From positions 1 to 49,025 of the forward strand of contig RFHA01000160.1 of the NCBI GenBank assembly GCA_003696565.1: DNA of 49,025 nucleotides, given 5' to 3'. The first letter of the stretch is position 1. Each line of letters opens with the position of its first letter. The notes under the pieces are model-generated. The model saw only the letters and a program-made list of their open reading frames with translations. It searched no databases and had not been told where the DNA came from. Shown in pieces: positions 42,366-49,025 of the stretch. Position numbers and translations under genes: made by a program. Origin of the DNA: Chloroflexota bacterium (GTDB taxonomy: Bacteria > Chloroflexota > Anaerolineae > Aggregatilineales > Phototrophicaceae).

Positions 42366-43727
42366 ATGGTATATCGAATTGGTTCTGCACAGGGATTTTA
42401 CGGTGACGACGTAACCCGAGCTTTGCCGATGATTTTAGGCGAGCATGTGGATGTGGTGTGTTTTGAAGCGTTAGCTGAACTCACACTAGCGATTTTACAA
42501 AAAGATCGTTTGAAAGACCCCAGTCGTGGCTACACGTTTGACCTGAATATTATTGCAAATAAAATTTTGCCAGAAGCCTTCAAGCGTAAAATTCCGCTTA
42601 TTACAAATGGGGGTGGTTTAAACCCATTGGGTGCGGCTGAAATGGTGCGCCAAACAGCGGAAAAACTTGGCTTGCATGGGGTGAAGATTGCCGCGGTGAC
42701 TGGTGACGATGTGACGTTTAAGTTAGCTGACCTTAAAGTTGCCGGTGAACCATTAACACATTTGGAAACAGGTGATCCGTTGGATTTAGATAGCGGCGGC
42801 TTTTTGGTGAATGCCAATGTTTATTTAGGGGCTGCGCCGATTGTTGAGGCGTTACAAGCTGGTGCGGATATTGTCATTACTGGACGAGTAGCAGACCCTG
42901 CGTTATATCTTGCGCCATTGATTGCACATTATGGTTGGGCATGGGATGACTGGGATCGATTAGCGTCTGGCATTGTGTGTGGGCACTTGCTGGAGTGTAC
43001 TGGGCAGGTGGTTGGGGGTAACAGTTTAGCCGTCATTGACGAAATTGATCCGGCGGACTTACCGCATTTAGGGTATCCAATTGCGCATGTAGAGGCAGAC
43101 GGGCGTTTTATCATCACCAAAACACCGGGGATGCCGGGGATTGTGAATGTTAACACGGTGAAAGAGCAACTGCTTTATGAAGTGCATGACCCAGCAAATT
43201 ATATTACGCCGGATGTAGTAGCTAATTTTACCACACTGACGCTGGAAGATGTTGGGGAGAATCAGGTGCGGGTTTGTGGTGTAACAGGTAAACCACGCCC
43301 AGAAAAGCTCAAGCTCAATATTGGGCGTGTAGAGGGTTATATGCGTGAGTTGATCTTCACAATTGGCTGCCCAGAGGCTTGGCGTAAAGTAGAACAAATG
43401 AAGCGCATGATTGAAAAAACTTGGGAAGGGTTGCCGATTCAGCGTGTGGAATATCATTATTTGGGGATCAACAGCCTGTTCGGCTCTGTGGCAGAACTGC
43501 CGCCTGATCCGTTGGAGGTGATTGTTCGGGTGATGTTCACTGCACCGGATGAGGGGACGCTCAAAACAGCTGTTCGGCGGATGATGACGAATGGCTTAAG
43601 CGGTCCGGCGGGGATGAGTATTTCCGGCACGACGATCAGCGGAGATGCGCGGATCATTTTAGGGCTTTTCCCAACATTAGTTGGGCGTGAGCATATTATG
43701 CCACAAATTGATTATATGGTGGTTTGA
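42366..43727 (+). CDS. AtuA-family acyclic terpene utilization-type protein (DUF1446)
   Basis: A 453-residue protein of the AtuA/DUF1446 family, needed for growth on citronellol-like terpenes in Pseudomonas, though its reaction is unknown. Family features: R-I-G-S-A-Q-G-F-Y-G-D-D, F-E-A-L-A-E-L-T, N-G-G-G-L-N-P-L-G, T-G-R-V-A-D-P-A-L-Y-L-A-P, and G-Q-V-V-G-G-N-S. AtuA is often about 590 residues, with an extra C-terminal domain; here that domain is a separate gene just downstream, starting 17 bases after this stop. AAAGGA precedes the ATG by 8 bases. First gene of an operon reaching about 47253. Confidence 0.88.
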   Translation: MVYRIGSAQGFYGDDVTRALPMILGEHVDVVCFEALAELTLAILQKDRLKDPSRGYTFDLNIIANKILPEAFKRKIPLITNGGGLNPLGAAEMVRQTAEKLGLHGVKIAAVTGDDVTFKLADLKVAGEPLTHLETGDPLDLDSGGFLVNANVYLGAAPIVEALQAGADIVITGRVADPALYLAPLIAHYGWAWDDWDRLASGIVCGHLLECTGQVVGGNSLAVIDEIDPADLPHLGYPIAHVEADGRFIITKTPGMPGIVNVNTVKEQLLYEVHDPANYITPDVVANFTTLTLEDVGENQVRVCGVTGKPRPEKLKLNIGRVEGYMRELIFTIGCPEAWRKVEQMKRMIEKTWEGLPIQRVEYHYLGINSLFGSVAELPPDPLEVIVRVMFTAPDEGTLKTAVRRMMTNGLSGPAGMSISGTTISGDARIILGLFPTLVGREHIMPQIDYMVV

Positions 43728-43744
43728 GTACAAAGGTGGTTTTG

Positions 43745-44053
43745 ATGAAACGACTGTATGATTTAGCATTCGGGCGGGCTGGCGATAAAGGTAATATCGC
43801 TAATTTAAGTGTGATTGCGCGTTCACCAGAAGCGTATCAGGAAATCAAGGCAAAGTTGACTGCTGATAAGGTGAAAGCATATTTGGGGGATTTGGTGAAG
43901 GGAGAAGTGGTGCGCTATGAAATGGATAATATTGAGGCATTGAATTTCGTGCTATATGATGCGCTAGATGGCGGCGGCACGCGCTCCCTACGGATTGATG
44001 GGCTGGGTAAGTCATTAGCAGGTATCTTGTTATATATGCCTTGGGAGGATTGA
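43745..44053 (+). CDS. AtuA-like small partner (split C-terminal domain)
   Basis: A 102-residue protein equivalent to the C-terminal domain of long AtuA proteins. It begins K-R-L-Y-D-L-A-F-G-R-A-G-D-K-G-N-I-A-N-L-S-V, the signature of that domain (R-S-G-D-K-G-N pattern), and contains L-N-F-V-L-Y-D-A-L-D-G-G-G-T-R-S-L-R-I-D. The ATG at 43745 has AAAGGTGG about 5 bases ahead; a longer TTG start overlapping the AtuA stop is less likely. It probably forms a complex with the preceding protein. Its stop overlaps the next start (TGATG). Confidence 0.85.
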   Translation: MKRLYDLAFGRAGDKGNIANLSVIARSPEAYQEIKAKLTADKVKAYLGDLVKGEVVRYEMDNIEALNFVLYDALDGGGTRSLRIDGLGKSLAGILLYMPWED

Positions 44054-44535
44054 TGGATGCAACACAGGCTTTTCTAGCGTTGGTCTCTCGTTTGCGGGGG
44101 ATGCCTTGCTGGAGCGTGATTGTTAGCGGTGTTGGTTCATTAGCGAATTTACACTTTGGGGAAAAAATTGAACGCGATGAGCATCTTGTACATGTAAATT
44201 TCAAAATCACACCAGAAGAGCGTGTTTATCGTGGGGAGATTATTGTGTATCTTGAAGAATGTCCCTGGCGATTGGATGGTTTGGATAGTGTGATTTGTTC
44301 TTGGATGAACACAACCAAAACAATCAAACAAGGGTTAGCTCAATTAAAGGGGGATGTTGTACAGGATGCTGTTGTCAGTTTGCCGGGTTATGACCTGATT
44401 ATCCGATTTGAATCAGGGCATGTGCTGCGTGTATTCCCCGATCAGGTCAATGCTGATGAAGGGGATAACTATTCTGTTTATGGTGATGGAAAGACCTATG
44501 TTCTGGCGGCAAACAGCATATTATATATGGAATAA
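44053..44535 (+). CDS. Unknown 160-residue protein in the AtuA operon
   Basis: Not recognised. It has no signal peptide or membrane segment, so it is probably cytosolic. The sequence alternates beta-like stretches (V-Y-R-G-E-I-I-V-Y-L, Y-D-L-I-I-R-F-E-S-G-H-V-L-R-V-F-P) and contains the small W-S-V-I-V-S-G-V-G-S segment near the start. GGGAGG is 4-5 bases before the ATG, which overlaps the stop of the AtuA-like partner, and the next gene starts 13 bases after it, so it is translated with the degradation enzymes. A binding, carrier or regulatory role is possible; nothing shows which. Confidence 0.75.
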   Translation: MDATQAFLALVSRLRGMPCWSVIVSGVGSLANLHFGEKIERDEHLVHVNFKITPEERVYRGEIIVYLEECPWRLDGLDSVICSWMNTTKTIKQGLAQLKGDVVQDAVVSLPGYDLIIRFESGHVLRVFPDQVNADEGDNYSVYGDGKTYVLAANSILYME

Positions 44536-44548
44536 AAGAGGAAAATAA

Positions 44549-45337
44549 ATGACTTACGAAACTTTAGCAATCGAATTAAAACAACCGTTTGCTTATGTGA
44601 CTTTGAATCGCCCTGAAGTCCGCAACGCCATGAATCAGCAAATGGTACAGGATTTATTACATTTTTTTAACTCAATCCGTGAAAACCGTACTATAAGGGC
44701 GGTTATTTTGGCTGGAGCTGGCGGACATTTTTGTGCCGGTGGCGATATTAAAGAGATGCAAGAATCGTTTGCCAACCCACAGGATGACGGAAGTACCCGT
44801 ACTGCTGAATTTGACCGGATGTTGCAAGCGGTGGAGCGTGCGCCGCAAGTTGTGGTGGCACGGGTGGAAGGTGCGGCGATGGGCGGCGGTTTTGGTTTGG
44901 TCTGCGTTTCTGATATTGCGATTGCTAGTACGGATGCCAAATTCGGTTTACCAGAGGTGCGGTTAGGGATTGTTCCGGCTTTGATCTCACCGTATGTGAT
45001 CCAACGAATGGGATTAACAGAAGCCCGTAAATTAATGCTTACCGGCGGACGGTTTTCTGGTCTGGAAGCGGTACGTTATGGTGTGGTACATGATGTAGCA
45101 GAGCCGCAAGCACTGGATGCAACTATTCAGTCGATTTTGGAGGACATCCGCCAATGCAGTCCACAGGCTTTAGCCATGTGTAAAGAATTAATCTTTAGAG
45201 CAGTTGATGGGGATACAACAGCTGAATATCGGGCAAAGAAATTAGATGAATTGCGCCGTAGTGAATCTGGGCAGGAGGGTATGATAGCGTTCATTCGAAA
45301 ACGTAAACCTGCCTGGGCAGAAGGAGGGGAAGCATGA
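44549..45337 (+). CDS. Enoyl-CoA hydratase, methylglutaconyl-CoA-hydratase-like
   Basis: A 262-residue crotonase-fold protein that adds water to an enoyl-CoA. The oxyanion-hole region is G-A-G-G-H-F-C-A-G-G-D-I-K-E-M, then A-A-M-G-G-G-F-G-L-V-C and G-L-P-E-V-R-L-G-I-V-P-A-L-I-S-P-Y-V. The last motif, with I-V-P-A-x-I-S-P, is typical of 3-methylglutaconyl-CoA hydratase (LiuC) and AtuE. The Glu of G-G-G-C-E-L found in common hydratases is replaced (G-G-G-F-G-L), as in that branch. The stop overlaps the next start as ATGA. GAGG is about 7 bases before the ATG. Confidence 0.9.
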   Translation: MTYETLAIELKQPFAYVTLNRPEVRNAMNQQMVQDLLHFFNSIRENRTIRAVILAGAGGHFCAGGDIKEMQESFANPQDDGSTRTAEFDRMLQAVERAPQVVVARVEGAAMGGGFGLVCVSDIAIASTDAKFGLPEVRLGIVPALISPYVIQRMGLTEARKLMLTGGRFSGLEAVRYGVVHDVAEPQALDATIQSILEDIRQCSPQALAMCKELIFRAVDGDTTAEYRAKKLDELRRSESGQEGMIAFIRKRKPAWAEGGEA

Positions 45338-47253
45338 TTCGCAAAATCTTAATTGCCAATCGTGGAGAGATCGCTTGCCGAATTACACGTACTTGCCATG
45401 CGATGGGCATTCGTGTGGTTGCGGTTTATTCTGATGCGGATGCCAATGCATTGCATGTTGAATTAGCTGATGAAGCGGTACACATCGGTGCTAGCCCAGC
45501 AACAGAAAGTTATCTTAACATTGAAAAATTGCTACAAGCAGCCCAGCGTACTGGCGCGGATGCTGTTCATCCAGGGTATGGGTTTTTGGCGGAAAATCCG
45601 ACTTTTGCTCAGGCAGTGATTGATGCAGGGCTAACCTGGATTGGTCCGCCACCCGCAGCCATTGAGGCGATGGGGAAAAAGCGGGAAGCAAAGCTCATGT
45701 TGCAAGGTGTACCGCTTGTGCCTGGCTATTCTGGTGAAGCGCAAGATGATGATACGTTGTTGGCAGCAGTAGATGAAATTGGGTATCCGATTATGGTGAA
45801 AGCCTCGGCTGGTGGCGGGGGTAAAGGAATGCGGCGTGTTGATTCTGCGGATGCTATGCCTGCCGCCTTAGAGATTGCCCGGCGCGAGGCAAAGCAAGCG
45901 TTCGGAGATGACACATTAATTTTAGAAAAACTCATCGAAAACCCCCGCCACATTGAGATTCAAATTTTTGGCGATCATCATGGTAATGTGATCGCTTTGT
46001 GGGAACGTGAATGTAGCATCCAACGCCGTCATCAAAAAATCATAGAAGAAACACCATCTACAGCCTTAGATGATGACTTGCGTCGCCGGATGTGTGATGT
46101 AGCGGTGAGTATTGGGCAGCAATTAGGGTATGTCAACGCGGGAACGGTGGAGTTTTTGCTGGATGCAGATAAACAGTTCTATTTTATGGAGATGAACACC
46201 CGTTTACAGGTTGAACATCCTGTGACCGAGATGATTACCGGGCTGGATTTGGTGCGTTGGCAGATTGCTGTCGCTGAAGGAAACCCACTGCCGAACGTAG
46301 AAATTGGACGGTTGGGACACGCTATTGAAGCGCGAGTCTATGCAGAAGACCCTGCCAATGACTTCTTGCCGGTTATTGGTGATGTGTTGCATTATTCCGA
46401 GCCGGATAGTGACGTGCGGTTTGATTCAGGCATTCGTTCAGGAGATCGTATCAGTACGTATTATGATCCGATGATTGCTAAAGTAATTGCTTGGGCAGAA
46501 ACACGCGACGAAGCAATCCGGCGGTTGGATTATGCCTTAAGCCAGACACGATTGCTTGGATTAAGACATAACATCAGTTTTTTGCGGCGTGTGCTTACAC
46601 ATAAACGGCATTTGTCTGGTGATATTAGTACTGCTTTTTTAGACCAGCATCCTGAGTTGATGGTGACTGATGAGACACCACCACCGGTGGCATGGATTGC
46701 AGCAGCAATCGCTAAAGGGGGTACACAAGGTTATTGGCGTAATAACGCTTTCCGCCCGGTGAAGCATACATTTATCTATGCTGATGAGTCGTGTGAGATT
46801 TTCCTCACACCGGCACGCGACGATACATACCTTGCACGTATGAATGATGTTGAATATCACGTCCATATTATAAGCTGTAAAGATCGTTATTGGACGATTG
46901 TTTTAGATGGTCTGCGTCAGGTGGTGCTTGTCGTCATGCAGCAAGATGATGTTTGGGTGCATGTGGATGGTCAGGCGTATAAATTGACATGGCAAACGCC
47001 ACTTCCCGTGCCTGGGGAAGGGGTAGCTGCAGAAGGATCACTCCGCGCCCCTATGCCAGGGCAGGTGATCCGTGTTAATGTGGAAGTTGGGCAAGAAGTA
47101 CAGCAGGGGGATGTGCTAATGGCTTTAGAAGCGATGAAGATGGAGCATCGTATTCTTGCACCATATCACGGTCGGGTAGATAAAATTTATTTCCAGGTAG
47201 GGGATACGGTGCAAGCCGATGTAGTTTTGTTGGAAATCCATGCAGAAGAATGA
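45334..47253 (+). CDS. Acyl-CoA carboxylase biotin-carboxylase/BCCP subunit
   Basis: A 639-residue alpha subunit of the methylcrotonyl/geranyl/propionyl/acetyl-CoA carboxylase class. The biotin carboxylase part has N-R-G-E-I-A, H-P-G-Y-G-F-L-A-E-N, the glycine loop A-G-G-G-G-K-G-M-R and E-M-N-T-R-L-Q-V-E-H-P-V-T-E. The C-terminal carrier ends with E-A-M-K-M-E-H, whose Lys carries biotin. It carboxylates biotin; a separate beta subunit must transfer the carboxyl group, and none is in this window. Next to a LiuC/AtuE-type hydratase and AtuA it is best read as LiuD/AtuF-like, but the acyl-CoA is not certain. Confidence 0.93.
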   Translation: MIRKILIANRGEIACRITRTCHAMGIRVVAVYSDADANALHVELADEAVHIGASPATESYLNIEKLLQAAQRTGADAVHPGYGFLAENPTFAQAVIDAGLTWIGPPPAAIEAMGKKREAKLMLQGVPLVPGYSGEAQDDDTLLAAVDEIGYPIMVKASAGGGGKGMRRVDSADAMPAALEIARREAKQAFGDDTLILEKLIENPRHIEIQIFGDHHGNVIALWERECSIQRRHQKIIEETPSTALDDDLRRRMCDVAVSIGQQLGYVNAGTVEFLLDADKQFYFMEMNTRLQVEHPVTEMITGLDLVRWQIAVAEGNPLPNVEIGRLGHAIEARVYAEDPANDFLPVIGDVLHYSEPDSDVRFDSGIRSGDRISTYYDPMIAKVIAWAETRDEAIRRLDYALSQTRLLGLRHNISFLRRVLTHKRHLSGDISTAFLDQHPELMVTDETPPPVAWIAAAIAKGGTQGYWRNNAFRPVKHTFIYADESCEIFLTPARDDTYLARMNDVEYHVHIISCKDRYWTIVLDGLRQVVLVVMQQDDVWVHVDGQAYKLTWQTPLPVPGEGVAAEGSLRAPMPGQVIRVNVEVGQEVQQGDVLMALEAMKMEHRILAPYHGRVDKIYFQVGDTVQADVVLLEIHAEE

Positions 47254-47278
47254 CATTTATTTGCAAGGAGGGATGTCT

Positions 47279-47584
47279 ATGCCGTTATATGATTATAAAT
47301 GTCCCGCATGTGAACACCGGTTTGAAGCGCGACACAGCATGAATGTTGATGCGCCTGCTTGCCCAGCTTGCGGGCACACGCCCGTGGCACGTGTGATCAC
47401 ATCTGCGCCGAGTGTGGCAGGTGGGATGTTGACTCATGCTGGTGATGGTCGCCGCGCTAGCAAAGAGCAGCTACAAAGCAAATGGGCGGAAGAAACACCA
47501 AAACTGCGCAAAAAATTGGTAGATAAATTAGGTGAAAGCACCGTTCGCAAAAATGCGCCGCATCTATTTAATGACAACGGGTAA
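47279..47584 (+). CDS. FmdB-type zinc-ribbon protein
   Basis: A 101-residue protein. It begins M-P-L-Y-D-Y-K-C-P-A-C and has the second knuckle C-P-A-C-G-H, the zinc ribbon of the FmdB/CxxC-CxxC regulatory family; the C-terminal half is a charged helix-like tail. The start at 47279 fits the family and has AAGGAGG 7 bases ahead; 47273 is a near alternative. It follows the carboxylase gene by 25 bases and may be the last gene of the operon, although its function is unknown. Its last 17 bases overlap the end of the convergent gene. Confidence 0.85.
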   Translation: MPLYDYKCPACEHRFEARHSMNVDAPACPACGHTPVARVITSAPSVAGGMLTHAGDGRRASKEQLQSKWAEETPKLRKKLVDKLGESTVRKNAPHLFNDNG

Positions 47585-49025
47585 GCATATAAGCATTATC
47601 CGGGCGGTTTGTATTAAGGCGCACACCACTGATTGGATCATACCATCCGATACGGACTTCACTTGTTGGTGAGGTGGTTACTTGGTGAGTAGTAATATAT
47701 CGCTCGCCAGGTAACCAATAACGTGTTGGCAAATCGGGTGGTGCATCTCCCTGTGCAATGATTGTACTATCTTCCCATATTTGTACAAATACGCGATAAT
47801 CAGTTGAGAATGTACTGGTGCTTTCCCACAATAAGCGCAACTGGTCGCTTTCCCAAGCGCATCCTTGCAACAAGACTGTTTCTCCAAATGAGATAGGCGT
47901 ATGAAATATCGTGATGCCAGTTAGGTCAAGCGGGTGATTTTCTACAACAATTCCCCCAGCATTAAGCAGGACAGCAGGAAGTGGGTTTCCATTGGTATAG
48001 GCTTGTAGGTATTCATTACTGAAAAAATCAAAATAACTGATTTGCAGAAATAATGGTGAGGTATTCACGTTGGGTTTTTGTTCAATCTGAATTGAATAAT
48101 TCTCTTGATAACGCATACCAGGTTCCCATAAACTGGTTCGAAGTACTCCCCCACCAGGCAGTGTATCTAACTTGCTGATAACCTGTTGATCAGATGTAAT
48201 CAGTGCTAAACTTAAACTATAATCACGGTCAGTGGGCTTAAGTATTTGCCAATACAAGGTTACATCAACCCAATCACCGACAGAAACACGTTTAAGTGGC
48301 AACTCGTATCCAATAAGTGCAACTGCGTCACCAAATTGAATCGAACTGTCAGCTGCATGAGTAGGTAATACGTCAAATGATGGGGGTGGATTATATGCTG
48401 GGCGTATCACGCTAAAAGGAATCACACTAGCCATAATCAGCATGATTATAGATACCCCCTGCCAAAATCGTCGTAGAAAAAACAAACCGAATGCAATTAA
48501 CGGTACAATAGCTGCGTTAAACGGGAATAATAGCCGCCCTTGGGAGGCACTTGTTTGCGCTGTCCATTGAAGAAACGCAGCAAAACCAACACCAAATAAT
48601 AGGATAAGTATCCCAAGTTGAACAGTTGTTTCCCGCTTTTGTTGTCGGATAAATAAAATCAATCCAACTAAGCTTGTCACCAATAACATATCAAAGAAGT
48701 GATAAAACCAAACTGGATTAATTAATAAATTAAACCAGCCGAATACCCCCCAATATGACCAATGTAACCCCTGCAGTTCATCTAGGAAAGTCTGGAAGTT
48801 GTATCCGCTGCGCCGACCGAATACGTTTAGCATCATTTCTGTGCCAAATAGCTCATCATACAGCATGAGGTTGCGAGCATACCACCACCCAGCAATCAGT
48901 AACCAAAAGCTTGCCATTAATCCGCCTAGAACAAACAATCCACGCCAGTTTTGATCTCGATAGGCAATATATATGGCTGTGAGTGCTACAATTGGTACAA
49001 GAACTAATCCGCTGAGCTTGCTGAG
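47568..49025 (-). CDS. Membrane glycosyltransferase-like protein (GT39/ArnT type), N-terminus cut by window edge
   Basis: The reading frame is open to the right edge, so the N-terminal catalytic half is missing. What is visible: several membrane segments in the N-terminal 180 residues of the visible part, opening S-K-L-S-G-L-V-L-V-P-I-V, with W-W-Y-A-R-N-L-M-L-Y-D-E-L-F-G typical of the dolichyl-phosphate-mannose mannosyltransferase-like superfamily (GT39/PMT). The C-terminal about 270 residues are soluble and beta-rich (G-D-W-V-D-V-T-L-Y-W-Q), probably an outer domain. Such proteins transfer sugars from lipid carriers at the outer face. An internal TTG at 48938 is not the true start. Substrate unknown. 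Confidence 0.75.
   Translation of the reverse strand, partial: LSKLSGLVLVPIVALTAIYIAYRDQNWRGLFVLGGLMASFWLLIAGWWYARNLMLYDELFGTEMMLNVFGRRSGYNFQTFLDELQGLHWSYWGVFGWFNLLINPVWFYHFFDMLLVTSLVGLILFIRQQKRETTVQLGILILLFGVGFAAFLQWTAQTSASQGRLLFPFNAAIVPLIAFGLFFLRRFWQGVSIIMLIMASVIPFSVIRPAYNPPPSFDVLPTHAADSSIQFGDAVALIGYELPLKRVSVGDWVDVTLYWQILKPTDRDYSLSLALITSDQQVISKLDTLPGGGVLRTSLWEPGMRYQENYSIQIEQKPNVNTSPLFLQISYFDFFSNEYLQAYTNGNPLPAVLLNAGGIVVENHPLDLTGITIFHTPISFGETVLLQGCAWESDQLRLLWESTSTFSTDYRVFVQIWEDSTIIAQGDAPPDLPTRYWLPGERYITTHQVTTSPTSEVRIGWYDPISGVRLNTNRPDNAYMLTRCH

Noticed and set aside
43845-44210. 121-codon minus-strand frame in the AtuA operon
   Set aside because: Antisense to two overlapping plus-strand genes with good ribosome sites.

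Overview
The window is dense, gene-rich bacterial DNA of roughly even base composition (about 45-50% G+C by eye), with 47 protein genes on both strands and no rRNA, tRNA, CRISPR array, transposase or phage gene that I could see. The gene complement suggests a Chloroflexota (Anaerolineae-like) genome: secreted DUF4397 and SH3b proteins, a membrane-anchored baseplate-J-like protein next to alaS, ruvX and mltG, Thr/Pro-rich lipoprotein linkers, and many short hypothetical membrane proteins. That assignment comes from family recognition only; I could not run a search.

Layout. (1) 1-3262: two secreted DUF4397 proteins, the first cut by the window edge. (2) 3529-9674: one-carbon and nucleotide salvage (SAH hydrolase, PfkB/adenosine-kinase-like, nicotinate phosphoribosyltransferase, methylthioribose-1-phosphate isomerase), with an orphan CpaF-like ATPase among them. 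(3) 9677-11840: two DsbA-like exported thiol oxidoreductases and a NnrU/ICMT-like membrane protein, followed by pyrimidine-nucleoside phosphorylase. (4) 13286-19858: a tightly overlapping minus-strand operon alaS - baseplate-J-like protein - ruvX - mltG - lipoprotein, divergent from tyrS. (5) 21326-26711: a third DUF4397 protein, a cyclic-nucleotide-binding protein, RtcB, and a CcdA plus tandem-thioredoxin pair. (6) 26863-33600: two CoA-transferase subunits about 5 kb apart, separated by an orphan family-5 solute-binding protein, SecG, two tandem S41 proteases and a YjbR protein. (7) 33613-37499: a TPP riboswitch with its own terminator, then a thiamine ABC transporter (thiB, thiP, thiQ). (8) 37505-42237: methyltransferase, thiolase, biotin ligase and two unknown membrane proteins. 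(9) 42318-47584: a plus-strand operon of AtuA-type protein, its small split-off partner, an unknown 160-residue protein, a methylglutaconyl-type enoyl-CoA hydratase, a biotin carboxylase/BCCP subunit and an FmdB-type zinc ribbon. (10) 47568-49025: a large membrane glycosyltransferase-like protein, cut by the window edge.

Working together. Region 9, with the biotin ligase and thiolase of region 8 and possibly the CoA-transferase of region 6, looks like part of a leucine/isovalerate or acyclic-terpene (Liu/Atu-like) degradation route. The carboxyltransferase subunit, acyl-CoA dehydrogenase and lyase are not in the window. SAH hydrolase plus the adenosine-kinase-like protein, with MtnA, handle by-products of S-adenosylmethionine use. 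CcdA, the tandem thioredoxin and the DsbA pair form an extracytoplasmic thiol-redox set. No clearly novel defence or mobile system was found. The most unusual items are the AtuA operon with its unknown member, the split CoA-transferase, the CpaF-like ATPase lacking its His box, and a recent in-frame duplication of a thioredoxin domain.
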